Shown here: piece by piece, positions 20,027 to 33,665 of the stretch
How positions within the stretch are numbered: position 1 is the stretch's first letter
Layout: the number at the start of each line of letters is the position of its first letter
NCBI RefSeq assembly: GCF_003576645.1
Contig: NC_044923.1
Span: 12,179,212 to 12,243,211 of the forward strand
Direction of reading: 5' to 3'
Source of the DNA: Ipomoea triloba
Lineage: Eukaryota > Streptophyta > Magnoliopsida > Solanales > Convolvulaceae
DNA: 64,000 nucleotides
Notes under the pieces: generated by a model
What the model saw: only the letters and a program-made list of their open reading frames with translations
Databases searched by the model: none
What the model was told of the DNA's origin: nothing
Made by a program: the position numbers and the translations under genes

Positions 20027-22707
20027 TGTGACACCCCAACCTTACACAAGCTGAGATAGATAAATCTCAGCACAACAGCTGCCTATCTCAACCAACAAAC
20101 ATAACATAGCGGAAGCGAATTAAAACCTAAGGGCGTCATGCCACATCTAGGTATAAAACACAGCCTAGATGCACAGGCTAACCATAAGGAACGAACTAAG
20201 CTGTCATATATAGAAAGAAATAAAATCCTCAAGTCATAATCCACAGTACTCAAATCACTAGTCAAGAGTATAATAATATCTCAAAGGCACACAGGCCCAA
20301 AACCAATGTCTAAACATCATAAAACTAGTCTAAGCGTCCTCATAGGTAAGCTCTAACGCGCTCGCGCTCAGACTACTCCATACCTGGAAAACACGCAAAG
20401 AACCATTAGCAAAAGAATGCTAAGCAACCACCATTCACACCTGCAAGGAGATATAGATATACATAAGCTTGTAAATAGGTTTACACACCCATATAGAATA
20501 TAAACGCCAACAAACTGTTCAATAGTTCAAAACAGATACTCAACAACAATAAGCTGAACGAATCATAAACCAAGACTCATTCAAATGAAGCCAATATCCA
20601 ACAACGAAAGCATAAGACAACAACGAACCCTAACCAAGATACCAACTGAACACAATCATAAGAAACAACCAACCATAACTGAGAACAACGAAATAACAAC
20701 CGAATGCACAAGGACTCACAAACCATAGAACCGAGAAGGAACTCTCAACACCAACCACCCAGATCCTCACACCAACCGTCACACTGAACCCAACCCCAAT
20801 CAGAAACCAGGTACACAGGGGTAAAAACCCAATCACAGGGACCGAAGTNACAGGGACCGAAGTCCAATCACAAGGGTAATCAACCCAATCACGGGGGTAA
20901 TGAACCCAATCACGGAGTAATGAACCCAATCACAGGGGTAATGAACCCAATCACAGGGACCTAAGTCCAATCACAGGGGTAATCAACCCAATCACGGGGG
21001 TAATGAACCCAATCACAGGGGTAATGAACCCGAATACAAACGATAGTAGCACAGCTAGTTCACCCAACAAGTTCCAACGATACCGACAAATCACCATCTC
21101 ATACTCATACTCCAACCAACGATACCGACAAATCACCATCTCATACTCATACTCCAACCTCAACCCAAAACAACAAAACAAAGTGTTCATCTCAACTATG
21201 AACACAAGCCAACTCCCAGGTAATGAATTCAAAGAATTAATAGACCAAGAGTACAAAAAGGGAAACTAAAGACATGAATCAATACTCCAAGATATGGTAT
21301 AAATACCCAACAGACGGCATGAATAAATACTCCAAAGACATGATAAAATACCCAACAAAACCATCCAACAATAATCAGAAACAAAGAAGAAACAACAGAC
21401 AACAACAACAGAGAACTGCTCACTGGAATCAGATTTCCAGGAGCCATGCGGAACCCACCAACGGAGCACAGACCTCCGCCGGTCTCCTCCGCACGAAGGG
21501 AACGGTCCCCTTCGGCGGACCACCACCTCCCGTTCACCCTCTCCGTCCTGGCCTTGCGGAACTCCCCGGCGGATTACATTGTGCCGCTGGGGACCTCCGC
21601 AAGGTCATCTCCACTCCCAGAATCCAGAACCCAAAGCAGACACGAAATGAAGTCATTTCCAGAGAACAAATCAGACCAAATTACACCAACATTGCATCAA
21701 ATTAGAGGCCAAAAACATGGAAATCCAAACCATCAATGATCATACAACACTAGGCAAAAGATCAAGATGAAATCCAACAAATAGATCCAACAAAATAGGG
21801 CTAAACACAAAGAATTTTCAGGATTTCCAACACCAAGAACATCATATAGAAAAGAATTTTCAGGATTTCCAACACCAAGAACATCATATAGAATAGGAGT
21901 GTAGAAAATAGATTTTGATGGACATAGTGGTTACCTTAAAGAGCTTTTTCCTCCTAGTCAAGCCTCAATCAAAGCTCACAAAGCCCCACCACCTTGTTGA
22001 TCATCTTTTACCCAAAGAACCCCAAAAGAACATTTATAAGAATATGCAAAAAGACTAACAAAACCACAAAATGCAAGGTAGATTCTTAGCTAGATGCACT
22101 TACCCAATCCTAGACAAGCTTAAAAGAGCAATCTTGACTTGAAAACTTGTAGGGAAATGAAGATCAATTTTGGATGAAAATATAGTGAAAGTGGCGTGTG
22201 GAATGTGTGTAGGGAGAAGAAGGAGTGAAAACCTTTAGGGGTTTTTGATCTTCAAAATATATACTAAGATATATATCATGTATTAGGGTGAAAGACATTA
22301 ATATGAAATGGGCTTAAGTATATATTATAATAGCTACAAGAATTAAATATATTCAAGACTAGTAAGTTGGGCTAATGAATTCATCCCTTACAATTACATA
22401 TAATAATTAGAATAAGGAAGCCCATAAGATGTCTTAAGAACATTATATTAATATATGATCAAGAAATTGGGCTTGTAGGAATATTTAATTACAAAGATTG
22501 TAAGGATCCAAATTGAATAAAATCCCTTACAAGAATGAATTCAATTAATTGGGCTCTTGATTAGAATAATTAAATTAGGCTCAAGAATATATATATATAT
22601 ACACACATATATATTAAATTGAAAGGATTAGCCCAATTAAAATAATTAAATTGCCCAAAGAATTAATTAACGATCGAAAAGCTTGAACGAATTTACGGGG
22701 TGTTACA
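20027..22707 (-). repeat. LTR1 of the gypsy array (2,681 bp)
   Basis: Begins TGTGACACCCC, ends GGTGTTACA (plus strand). It holds a cluster of short units around CAATCACAGGGGTAATGAACC (20815-21035). It is longer than LTR2 by 99 bp, fully explained by two 42-bp duplications (21074-21157, 21811-21894) and a 15-bp repeat at the N at 20849. Confidence 0.88.
20849..20849. other. Single-N assembly join in LTR1
   Basis: ACAGGGACCGAAGT is present on both sides of the N; LTR2 has it once. Confidence 0.85.
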
Positions 22708-22943
22708 CTCTACCCCCCTTAAAAGGAGCTTCGTCCCCGAAGCTCAAAGCTCACGGGAACTTGAAACGGAACGATTTAAAGGAAACGAACAATTCAACGA
22801 AAGATTAAAGAGAACGATTGCTCAACTAGTCCTAAACTCAAGAACACACTAACATGCAACCAAACTCAGACTTACTAACACTTCTAGCAATCTAAACTTA
22901 TAACTTACCCAACCCAAACTAGCATGCAAGAACATAAACTAAA
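22708..22943 (-). other. Gypsy A 3' untranslated region and polypurine tract
   Basis: Minus strand CTTTTAAGGGGGGTAGAG touches LTR1 (22708-22725) and primes plus-strand DNA synthesis. The same sequence is at 33430-33447 for internal B. Confidence 0.7.
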
Positions 22944-25304
22944 CTACTTACCTAGAGCAAACAAAGCCGGGTAGCGCCGCCTCATCTCGTCCTCCATCTC
23001 CCAAGTGGCCTCCTCGACTCCATGGATGGACCAAAGCACCTTTACCAGCTTAATCGCCTTGCGTCGAGTCTCTCGCGTCTTGGAGTCCAAGATCCTCACG
23101 GCCTTCTCTTCATACGACAGCGTCTCGTCTAACTCCAGCGTCTCGGGGGCTAACACGTGTGAGGCGTCGTGCACGTACTTCTTCAGCTGGGAGACATGAA
23201 ACACGTTGTGCACTCGATCTAACTCTGCTGGCAAGGCTAAACGATATGCCACCTGTCCAACCCTCTCCAGAATCTCATAAGGTCCGATGAAGCGGGGGCT
23301 CAACTTCCCTTTCTTCCCAAATCTCATTACTCCACGAGTTGGGGAAATCTTCAACCACACTTTCTCGCCTGCTTGGTACTCCACAAACTTTCTTCCCAAG
23401 TCAGCATAGGATTTCTGGCGGTCTTGAGCAGCTTTCATTCTACTTTGAATCAGTTTGACTTTTTCCGTGGCTTCTTGCAGATATTGAGGTCCCAAAGTCA
23501 CCGGATCTACCAAATCTTCCCAACATAACGGACTTCTGCACTTTTGACCGTAGAGCGCCTCATAAGGGGCCATCTGAATACTGGAGTGATAGCTGTTGTT
23601 GTAGGAAAACTCAATCAAATCGAGGTGCTCCTCCCACGATCCTTGCAAATCAAGCATGCAAGCCCTCAGCATATCCTCCAAAGTCTGTATGGTGCGCTCA
23701 GTCTTTCCGTCAGTGGCAGGATGAAAAGCCGTGCTCATCTTCAGCCTAGTGCCCAAAGCTGCCTGCAGTGACTTCCAAAACTGTGACAAGAACCTCGAGT
23801 CACGGTCAGACACGATGTCGCGAGGCACTCCGTGATACTTCACCACCTGGTGTATGTAAGCCTTGGCCAACTGATCCATAGTCCAGGTTTCCTTCATGGC
23901 GATGAAACGGGCTGTCTTGGTCAGGCGATCCACTATCACCCAAATCTTGTCTTTCCCCGTCCTCGTCAAAGGCAAACCTCCCACGAAGTCCATCGATATC
24001 GAATCCCACTTCCCTTCGGGTACTTCTAAGGGTAGTAACATTCCTTTAGTCTTGCACCTTTCCGCCTTGACCTTTTGACAATTCAAACATCGGCTTACGA
24101 AGTCAGCTATTTCCTTTTTCATATTCGGCCACCAGAACAGTTTCTTCATGTCTTTGTACAACTTATCGCCACCAGGATGAACTGAATATGGAGTATAGTG
24201 GCTCTCCTCCAATATCTGTTTCTTTAACTCTTTACACGAAACCGGCACGCACCACCGCCCTAGATAACGCATACTGCCATTGGGATAGAGCTCGAAAGGT
24301 CCCTTCTTGCCATTAACCATCTTGGCCCTTACTCTGTTCAACCGGGCATCGCCCGTCTGGCCCCTTCGGATCTCGTCGAGCCAAGCTGGTAAGATCTGCA
24401 TGCTAAAGAGTCGAACTTCTTCATCCACTTGCCCTTCTTCCACCACAGCAATATTCAGCTTTTGAAATTCCTTGCACAGGCCGTCTGCGAGCACCCACGT
24501 GGCATTGAGTGAATGACTCGACTTTCTGCTCAGCGCGTCGGCCACTACATTTGCTTTTCCTTCGTGATACTGAATAATCAAGTCGTAGTCTTTAATGAGC
24601 TCTAACCAACGTCTTTGTCGCATATTCAATTCTTTCTGAGTAAAGATATACTTTAAACTCTTATGGTCGGTGTAAATCTTGCATTGTACCCCATACAGGT
24701 AATGCCTCCAAATTTTTAATGCAAAGACAACAACAGCTAGCTCCAAATCATGCGTGGGGTAGTTTTCCTCGTGACTCTTAAGCTGTCGGGACGCGTAAGC
24801 CACTACTCGGCCCTGCTGCATCAGCACACACCCCAAACCTTTCTTCGACGCGTCACTATACACCTCGAACCCCTCAGTCCCGGATGGTAACGTCAAGACA
24901 GGAGCCGGTGTCAACCTTTCTTTCAACTCTTGAAACGCCGCGGCACACTCGCTGTCCCACCTGAAAGGTGTAGTCTTCTTCATAAGCTGTGTGATCGGTC
25001 GAGCTATCTTAGAGAAATCCGGAACAAACCTCCTGTAGTAACCTGCCAAACCCAAAAAGCTTCGGACCTCAGACGGAGTTGTTGGTACCGGCCACTCTAT
25101 CACTGCTCGGATCTTAGCAGGATCCACCGAGACTCCATCCTTAGCTATCACGTGGCCCAAGAAAGCCACGCTGGTCTTCCAGAATTCACACTTGGACAGT
25201 TTGGCATACAGCTGTTTCTCCCTTAGAATGTGCAACACGGCCCTGAGATGCTTTTCGTGCTCGGCCGGATCAGGAGAGTAAACCAGGATGTCGTCGATGA
25301 ACAT
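22944..25304 (-). CDS. Gypsy pol A: RT end, RNase H, integrase, chromodomain
   Basis: This is the downstream part of a chromovirus polyprotein that copies and inserts element DNA. It opens with [14 protein letters not shown] (the FVVVF half of the catalytic motif is on the other side of an inserted LTR at 25304). RNase [49 protein letters not shown]. Integrase: [20 protein letters not shown] with [10 protein letters not shown] (zinc domain), [19 protein letters not shown] and [22 protein letters not shown]-terminal chromodomain ([20 protein letters not shown] followed by [11 protein letters not shown]) would target heterochromatin. It ends at 22944, upstream of a purine tract (minus CTTTTAAGGGGGGTAGAG) and LTR1. 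No internal stop. Confidence 0.9.
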   Translation of the reverse strand: MFIDDILVYSPDPAEHEKHLRAVLHILREKQLYAKLSKCEFWKTSVAFLGHVIAKDGVSVDPAKIRAVIEWPVPTTPSEVRSFLGLAGYYRRFVPDFSKIARPITQLMKKTTPFRWDSECAAAFQELKERLTPAPVLTLPSGTEGFEVYSDASKKGLGCVLMQQGRVVAYASRQLKSHEENYPTHDLELAVVVFALKIWRHYLYGVQCKIYTDHKSLKYIFTQKELNMRQRRWLELIKDYDLIIQYHEGKANVVADALSRKSSHSLNATWVLADGLCKEFQKLNIAVVEEGQVDEEVRLFSMQILPAWLDEIRRGQTGDARLNRVRAKMVNGKKGPFELYPNGSMRYLGRWCVPVSCKELKKQILEESHYTPYSVHPGGDKLYKDMKKLFWWPNMKKEIADFVSRCLNCQKVKAERCKTKGMLLPLEVPEGKWDSISMDFVGGLPLTRTGKDKIWVIVDRLTKTARFIAMKETWTMDQLAKAYIHQVVKYHGVPRDIVSDRDSRFLSQFWKSLQAALGTRLKMSTAFHPATDGKTERTIQTLEDMLRACMLDLQGSWEEHLDLIEFSYNNSYHSSIQMAPYEALYGQKCRSPLCWEDLVDPVTLGPQYLQEATEKVKLIQSRMKAAQDRQKSYADLGRKFVEYQAGEKVWLKISPTRGVMRFGKKGKLSPRFIGPYEILERVGQVAYRLALPAELDRVHNVFHVSQLKKYVHDASHVLAPETLELDETLSYEEKAVRILDSKTRETRRKAIKLVKVLWSIHGVEEATWEMEDEMRRRYPALFALGK

Positions 25305-28300
25305 GTAATACCCCGTATTTTCCTAACATTATTATTTTATCATAAGGCGTTGACATTCATAAGTTATGATCTTCAGATACTTCAAAGGAATTTTTATAAG
25401 GACGTATAGTTGTTATTAAGTTGCGATCGTTCGTGCCGGTCACGAACCGTAAAATTTTTAGGACGAATTTTCAGTTCGGATTTCCCTAGGAAATGGATTA
25501 TTAGGCACCGTATTATTATTCTTGAATTTCCTATTTAATTAAATCAGCTCATAGCAGCGAAAAATTTTTTTTGATCGTACATCGCTAAATTTCGCGGTGT
25601 ACCGAACCTAGCCCAATTTTGAGTTTTAGACTGGAATAAATTTTTGGTTTCGAAAATTTTTGGATTTAGATTATTTTCTACCGAGAATTCATCTGTTTCA
25701 ATCCCGGTCAGTATAAGCTAAGATATTTATTCTACTTACCACTAGAAAGTGACACATGTCACTAATTTTCACCATGTATTATTATTATATCATTTTAGAG
25801 ATGATATAACTAGCTTAAGTCTTCAATTTTATCCATTTTCCCCTCAAAAATTCAAAATTTCCAAGAGGAAAACAAGAGAGAATATTTCATCTTCATTCTT
25901 GGGTTCAAGCTTCAACAACTAGGGTTTCCACATCAAGATCATTTTTGTTCGGTAAGACTTCGATTTTATTCGGTAAAAAGCTTTGTATTCCTTCCTAGAT
26001 CATGAATCTATGTTTAGTTTCTTAATATTGGATGTTATGGTGTTGATTTTGATCCTAGGGTTTAAGGTGAAATTTGGGGAAAAGATCCAAAATCCATCTT
26101 ATGGTGTTAGAATGCTCTCAAAGAGGTAAGGAATTCCCTTAAGTTGGAATTAGTCACTTGAATTTGGATAATTGATTTTGGTTGAAATATGGTGTTTTTG
26201 GAGCTTTGGGAATACTTTTGTATACATGTTCATAGCTTGGATATGCTTGTATATGTTGTATTTATGTCCATATAGGCTTACACTTGTGAAAATATTGACA
26301 AGAAATTAAGCTAGTCTCTGGCAGTGACTTCCGAGAATTTCTGGGAAAAATCGGTAAGGTATTTTGATCCAATTTTTTTTAGAGATGTAGTTCTATAAGT
26401 GTAGAAGCTGCATATAAAATTTCATAATTTTTGGAGTAGTACAAGTATGGTTTTCGGAATTTTTCCCAAAACTGGTCCAGAGAGGAAAGGTGCTGGACAG
26501 CACACTGCCAAGGGCAAAAATGGAATTTTCTGTGTTTATTCGAGAACCAAAATGACCAAAACTTTTTATGGACATCAAGTACTATAAGTTGGGGTTCTAC
26601 TATAAAAAGTTCAAGTGAAAAAGAGTTCGGGAACTATCTTTACTGGCTCAATCTTTCGGACTGCGCCAAACTGAATTACTGTCCAGAATAGGCGGAATGT
26701 GTTGGACACGCGTCCACTGTGCGTCCAGTGGAGTCCAGTAGGTTCGGGAGTAAGATCAAATCGTATAAGCTTTGATTATTATTATTGATGTTTAGATGAT
26801 GGGGTTGTAATGAACCTAAGAGGTTATGAGAATGATTATAGATTCAGGATGAATGAGTAGCATGGGTTGTTTAATAAATTTTGTTAATTAATGATGGCGG
26901 ATTAAGGTAATGATTAAGAGTACTTAAGGATTAATTATGGTGATTATTGAGTAATGAGAGGATGCTAAGAATATGATATAGATTGGTGATTTGGTTCACG
27001 TTGAAGCCTAGTGATGAGAATAATGTTGGACTAATGACTAAAGGTTTATGTTAATTATAGATGGGTAAGTTGTTGAATGTGAGAAATTGTGGTCTAATAA
27101 TGAGTTATGGTTTAGTGATTTAAGGTTTGAAATCAATTATGAATTATGGTTAAGGGTGGTGGTTATTAATAATGGTGATTAGGAACTATTATTCTTATTA
27201 ATAAATAAGGATAGTTATGAAGATTATGAGCTTATAAGGATTATGATTAAAGATTGGATTAATGATGGAATTAAATGAGGATGATGGAATGATGGATAAC
27301 GTTATTGATGATGGTGATGTCATTATGTTGTTGATCTAAGAAGTTGAATTATAATTATGGTGGTGATATATAATGCTATAATTATGGTACATGAGTTATG
27401 AATTGGTGATTATGAATTAATGGTTTAGATTAATGGATAATTATGGATTATGGTTAATAGCGGTGTTAATGCTTTCGATGACTTGATAATGATGTTATAA
27501 TGTTGTTGACTTGTTGTCGATGATGGATTACAAGGTTAGTAGTTACTAATGACAATAATTAATGCTTAAGAATGATTAAGGTTAATTGTTGGATTATGGG
27601 TGACTAAGTGTCGATTATAGATGTGTGATTTCCTTAAGTTATAATGGTGTTGATGATAGTGAAAGTTGTTGATGACGATAGTGACAAGGACAACTATCTA
27701 TTATTAATTAATGGTGGAACCATGATTATGGATCACCGACGATGATTGGATTGTAAGAGGAACTGAGATTCATGATAAGGAATAAGTATTGGGAATGGAT
27801 ATATGTAGTGTTAGTAGAAATATATAAGTATCTGATGAGTGACCAGCTTGTGTTCAGTATCGTCTCAACTTTGTTTTCTTCCAAATTTTGCTCGTACTTG
27901 AACTACGTTTGAAAAGCCTTTGGGCAAAGTGAAAATGTTTATGAAAACTTGCGGTGAAGAACCAAAGGAAGTGGAAGAGTGAGCGTCTAGAGCAAGTTAG
28001 TAACATTTTCAAGAAGGTAAGGTAATCTTTATGTCCACCAAAACCTTTTTCCACCATGATATTCATGAATTTCTTGATAAAGTATGGATATAAAGATTTT
28101 TGTAGATGAAAGATTGGTGTGATTGTGGTATATCATGAATATATGTAGATATGTGGATGATTATATGAGGTAACAAGTATACGATTATGTTGTGATGAAT
28201 ATATGTAGTAGACATGAATATGTGTTTACAACCTTATATATATATATATATATATACAAAGGTAGACCTATATTGTTCAAAGTGCATAAAGCGAGAAAGT

Positions 28301-29279
28301 AAAGAATGAGACAAAATGAAATCACGGTGTGAAGTTGGAGGATATTCCTTTTTAACATTCATAATGGAATTACAAACATTGGGCCCCAAAATGATTGGTG
28401 TTAACCACTTGAGTAACCTTGTAGAAACAGATCCAGGGTTACTAGAGCTAGTGACTAACCTGCGGGCTTGGAATCCCGACAAGGGGTGTGCACACTAAAG
28501 GTCCTAGATCTGCTTCCCCTAGTTGGAATAACTAGGTTGTGGTGAGATGATGGAAATGAGAAGGAAATTATGGTGTGAATTGGAATATCTTTAACTTCAT
28601 TATGGTAAAAGATGGTTATTTTATTTAAATGCTTATATGATTATGATGATAATTATGAGTATGAGGATGAGTATGAGTATGAGTATGATATGGTGCATAC
28701 ATGTGGAAGTTGTGATTATTGGCACATATTTTATTTGAAACAATAATGAGGAAATGAATATCTCTTCTATGAGAAAAGCTTTACATGATTTAACGTATAT
28801 ACGCTATTATGCTATCCATAAATTGTTTGGTTGCAGGTAGATTTTCAAATCATGGGTAAAACTTTATAAAGCTTTCAAATTATTATGTTTTCAAACCTTT
28901 GTCTACTTTTAAGTGACAATGGATTTCCTTACTTAGCCGTCGTGCTAACTACACTTCATTGTGTCCTTTATTAGATGCAGTCTAGCGTGGACCCCTGTGG
29001 CCGATGAGCTCTAAATGGGATGGGAGTCGAGGTTGAAGATTACTCTATCCTAGAATAGATACCCTGGAAGATTTATTATTTTGAGGAATATCCAGTTGTA
29101 TCAAGTTGGATGTTGATGTGGTTGTTTGATGTTGTAAGTTTAGCCTTAACGTTTGGGTATAGGAGAGATACCTAAGCGTGGCGGTAACACCCAGTTTTCT
29201 GGTGGTTAGACGCTTCCGCAATGTATTATATTTTAAGGATTTTGTAATAAATCCAAGATGTGAAAATTGGGGTGTTACA
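25304..29279 (+). mobile_element. 4-kb solo LTR inserted in the gypsy RT, TSD GAACA
   Basis: 3,976 bp starting TGTAATACCCC and ending GGTGTTACA (TG...CA), with perfect 5-bp repeats GAACA at 25299-25303 and 29280-29284. It has no meaningful open frame. The plus strand looks transcribed: a leader-like stretch with CAAGCTTCAACAACTAGGG near 25910 and an AATAAA at 29247 close to the end. From 26760 to 27850 it is a degenerate ATTATGG/GATGATGG low-complexity region. The ends are of Tekay/Del type. A solo LTR is the simplest reading. Confidence 0.8.
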
Positions 29280-29284
29280 GAACA

Positions 29285-30566
29285 CCACCACGAACTCATC
29301 TAGATACGGCTGAAACACCCTGTTCATCAAGTCCATGAAAGCAGCTGGAGCATTTGTTAACCCGAACGGCATTACTGTGAACTCATAGTGGCCATAGCGG
29401 GTCCGGAACGCCGTCTTCGGGACATCCGCCTCCGCCACTCTAAGCTGATGGTACCCGGATCGCAAATCAATCTTCGAAAAGATACCGGCTCCCTTCAATT
29501 GATCAAACAGGTCATCGATTCGCGGCAGGGGATACTTGTTCTTAACTGTGACTCGGTTCAGCTCTCGGTAGTCAATACAGAGTCGCATGCTACCATCTTT
29601 CTTTCTTACAAAAAGCACCGGAGCTCCCCACAGCGAAACACTAGGTCGAATGTATCCTTTGTTCAACAAATCTTGCAGCTGCTCTTTCAACTCTTGCATT
29701 TCTTTCGGTGCCATGTGGTACGGGGCTTTCGATATTGGGGCCGTCCCTGGCATCAAATCAATAGTGAACTCTACCTCTCGAGGAGGCGGTAAACCAGGGA
29801 TCTCCTCCGGAAAGACATCGGGGAACTCGCTCACTATGGGTATTTGCTGCGCTTCACCTTTCGGCGCGCTAAGGTCCTCAACAGCGCATAAGAAAGCTTC
29901 ATGCCCCTTGGCGACATATTTCTTGATCTTGATCATAGAGACCAACTTGACTTCGGGCTCCCTAGTCACCCCTCGATACGATACCCGCTTGCCCCCAGGG
30001 CCCTTCAAGACCACCTTCTGCTCGCTGCACAAAATCTGAGCCTTATACTGTCCCAGCCAGTCCATACCCAGCACCACTCCGAAGTCATCCAAGTCGAACT
30101 GAATGAGGTCGCTCGGGAAGGTCACTTCCTTGATCTTTATGGGCACGCCCTCGAAGATGTGCTCACACGCCTTGATTTCGCCCGACGCCACCTTGACTGC
30201 AATCCTCGTCGCTGCGCTAGGTACAATGCCCAGCTCACGGACCAACTTCGAGGATATGAAGGAATTAGAGGCTCCTGAGTCGAACAGCACCAAGGTGGGG
30301 ACGGAGAGTACCGGGAAGACACTGGTAACCACATCGCAGCTCTCGGCCTGGGACTTGTTCATAATAAGAAGCTCTCCTGGCGAAGATGGGGCTCCTTCGT
30401 TTCCACTCGCTCTCTCGAAGCCAGGGAGAGTTACTCCCTTGCTACCCGAGCTGCTGCCTCCTGAAGTCCTTGTCGTTCCGGCGTCGGCCGCCTTCAGCTT
30501 CTTGAGACGGTCCAGCATTCCTCCTCCCGTGCCTGGGGCTTCCTCCCGCTTCCTCGACGGCAGCAT
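29285..30566 (-). CDS. Gypsy pol A: protease and N-terminal RT; gag missing
   Basis: The frame starts [16 protein letters not shown] and soon reaches the aspartic protease ([18 protein letters not shown]), then the [40 protein letters not shown] residues, [27 protein letters not shown] and [20 protein letters not shown]. It is cut at DEFVVVF by the inserted LTR; the partner codons IDDILVYS are at 25298. No capsid domain or CCHC knuckle lies between the ATG and the protease, and only 267 bp of leader separates the ATG from the primer site, so gag has been lost. Such a copy could move only with proteins from another element. Confidence 0.87.
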
Positions 30567-30832
30567 GATCGCTAAAGAGGGAGATACTAACAGAAAGCGA
30601 ACAGAACGCTGCGGTCGGCCTTAACCAAACACGCAAGAAGGCAAGTGAGAACGAGCTCACAGCAAGCAAACAACAAACAACTTGCAAACATAAAGCAAAA
30701 GCAAATAAACGAGTCCTCACCGCGCGGCCTAGAATTCACACATCTTAGAATTCTTAAACATCTTAATTGCTACAGATCAAGTCCTATAGTTTCAGATTAC
30801 AACCCTAGGATCTCTACTTAGACCTCAACACA
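30567..30832 (-). other. Gypsy A leader
   Basis: Non-coding stretch between primer site and the gag-less polyprotein start. I see no splice or packaging signal I can name. Confidence 0.45.
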
Positions 30833-30845
30833 GGCTCTGATACCA
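30833..30845 (-). other. primer binding site of gypsy A (tRNA-Met)
   Basis: Minus-strand TGGTATCAGAGCC, two bases from the inner end of LTR2. Confidence 0.85.
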
Positions 30846-30847
30846 AC

Positions 30848-33429
30848 TGTGACACCCCAATCTTACACAAGCTGAGATAGATAAATCTCAGCACAACAGC
30901 TGCCTATCTCAACCAACAAACATAACATAGCGGAAGCGAATTAAAACCTAAGGGCGTCATGCCACATCTAGGTATAAAACACAGCCTAGATGCACAGGCT
31001 AACCATAAGGAACGAACTAAGCTGTCATATATAGAAAGAAATAAAATCCTCAAGTCATAATCCACAGTACTCAAATCACTAGTCAAGAGTATAATAATAT
31101 CTCAAAGGCACACAGGCCCAAAACCAATGTCTAAACATCATAAAACTAGTCTAAGCGTCCTCATAGGTAAGCTCTAACGCGCTCGCGCTCAGACTACTCC
31201 ATACCTGGAAAACACGCAAAGAACCATTAGCAAAAGAATGCTAAGCAACCACCATTCACACCCGCAAGGAGATATAGATATACATAAGCTTGTAAATAGG
31301 TTTACACACCCATATAGAATATAAACGCCAACAAACTGTTCAATAGTTCAAAACAGATACTCAACAACAATAAGCTGAACGAATCATAAACCAAGACTCA
31401 TTCAAATGAAGCCAATATCCAACAACGAAAGCATAAGACAACAACGAACCCTAACCAAGATACCAACTGAACACAATCATAAGAAACAACCAACCATAAC
31501 TGAGAACAACGAAATAACAACCGAATGCACAAGGACTCACAAACCATAGAACCGAGAAGGAACTCTCAACACCAACCACCCAGATCCTCACACCAACCGT
31601 CACACTGAACCCAACCCCAATCAGAAACCAGGTACACAGGGGTAAAAACCCAATCACAGGGACCGAAGTCCAATCACAGGGGTAATCAACCCAATCACGG
31701 GGGTAATGAACCCAATCACGGGGTAATGAACCCAATCACAGGGGTAATGAACCCAATCACAGGGACCTAAGTCCAATCACAGGGGTAATCAACCCAATCA
31801 CGGGGGTAATGAACCCAATCACAAGGGTAATGAACCCGAATACAAACGATAGTAGCACAGCTAGTTCACCCAACAAGTTCCAACGATACCGACAAATCAC
31901 CATCTCATACTCATACTCCAACCTCAACCCAAAACAACAAAACAAAGTGTTCATCTCAACTATGAACACAAGCCAACTCCCAGGTAATGAATTCAAAGAA
32001 TTAATAGACCAAGAGTACAAAAAGGGAAACTAAAGACATGAATCAATACTCCAAGATATGGTATAAATACCCAACAGACGGCATGAATAAATACTCCAAA
32101 GACATGATAAAATACCCAACAAAACCATCCAACAATAATCAGAAACAAAGAAGAAACAACAGACAACAACAACAGAGAACTGCTCACTGGAATCAGATTT
32201 CCAGGAGCCATGCGGAACCCACCAACGGAGCACAGACCTCCGCCGGTCTCCTCCGCACGAAGGGAACGGTCCCCTTCGGCGGACCACCACCTCCCGTTCA
32301 CCCTCTCCGTCCTGGCCTTGCGGAACTCCCCGGCGGATTACATTGTGCCGCTGGGGACCTCCGCAAGGTCATCTCCACTCCCAGAATCCAGAACCCAAAG
32401 CAGACACGAAATGAAGTCATTTCCAGAGAACAAATCAGACCAAATTACACCAACATTGCATCAAATTAGAGGCCAAAAACATGGAAATCCAAACCATCAA
32501 TGATCATACAACACTAGGCAAAAGATCAAGATGAAATCCAACAAATAGATCCAACAAAATAGGGCTAAACACAAAGAATTTTCAGGATTTCCAACACCAA
32601 GAACATCATATAGAATAGGAGTGTAGAAAATAGATTTTGATGGACATAGTGGTTACCTTAAAGAGCTTTTTCCTCCTAGTCAAGCCTCAATCAAAGCTCA
32701 CAAAGCCCCACCACCTTGTTGATCATCTTTTACCCAAAGAACCCCAAAAGAACATTTATAAGAATATGCAAAAAGACTAACAAAACCACAAAATGCAAGG
32801 TAGATTCTTAGCTAGATGCACTTACCCAATCCTAGACAAGCTTAAAAGAGCAATCTTGACTTGAAAACTTGTAGGGAAATGAAGATCAATTTTGGATGAA
32901 AATATAGTGAAAGTGGCGTGTGGAATGTGTGTAGGGAGAAGAAGGAGTGAAAACCTTTAGGGGTTTTTGATCTTCAAAATATATACTAAGATATATATCA
33001 TGTATTAGGGTGAAAGACATTAATATGAAATGGGCTTAAGTATATATTATAATAGCTACAAGAATTAAATATATTCAAGACTAGTAAGTTGGGCTAATGA
33101 ATTCATCCCTTACAATTACATATAATAATTAGAATAAGGAAGCCCATAAGATGTCTTAAGAACATTATATTAATATATGATCAAGAAATTGGGCTTGTAG
33201 GAATATTTAATTACAAAGATTGTAAGGATCCAAATTGAATAAAATCCCTTACAAGAATGAATTCAATTAATTGGGCTCTTGATTAGAATAATTAAATTAG
33301 GCTCAAGAATATATATATATATACACACATATATATTAAATTGAAAGGATTAGCCCAATTAAAATAATTAAATTGCCCAAAGAATTAATTAACGATCGAA
33401 AAGCTTGAACGAATTTACGGGGTGTTACA
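30848..33429 (-). repeat. LTR2 of the gypsy array (2,582 bp)
   Basis: Same ends as LTR1. It acts as 5' LTR of internal A and 3' LTR of internal B. It differs from LTR1 by a few substitutions (for example CCCGCAAGG at 31261 versus CCTGCAAGG) besides the 99 bp noted for LTR1. Confidence 0.88.
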
Positions 33430-33665
33430 CTCTACCCCCCTTAAAAGGAGCTTCGTCCCCGAAGCTCAAAGCTCACGGGAACTTGAAACGGAACGATTTA
33501 AAGGAAACGAACAATTCAACGAAAGATTAAAGAGAACGATTGCTCAACTAGTCCTAAACTCAAGAACACACTAACATGCAACCAAACTCAGACTTACTAA
33601 CACTTCTAGCAATCTAAACTTATAACTTACCCAACCCAAACTAGCATGCAAGAACATAAACTAAA

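Noticed and set aside
20815..21035. CRISPR-like array of CAATCACAGGGGTAATGAACC units
   Set aside because: Eukaryotic LTR minirepeats without regular unique spacers.
21274..21739. Two overlapping plus-strand frames, also at 32038-32503
   Set aside because: Repeated in both LTRs of the gypsy array, with a GC-rich patch; no conserved domain.
25305..29279. Long intron or autonomous element inside the gypsy RT
   Set aside because: Perfect GAACA duplication and TG...CA ends show an LTR insertion; no coding found.
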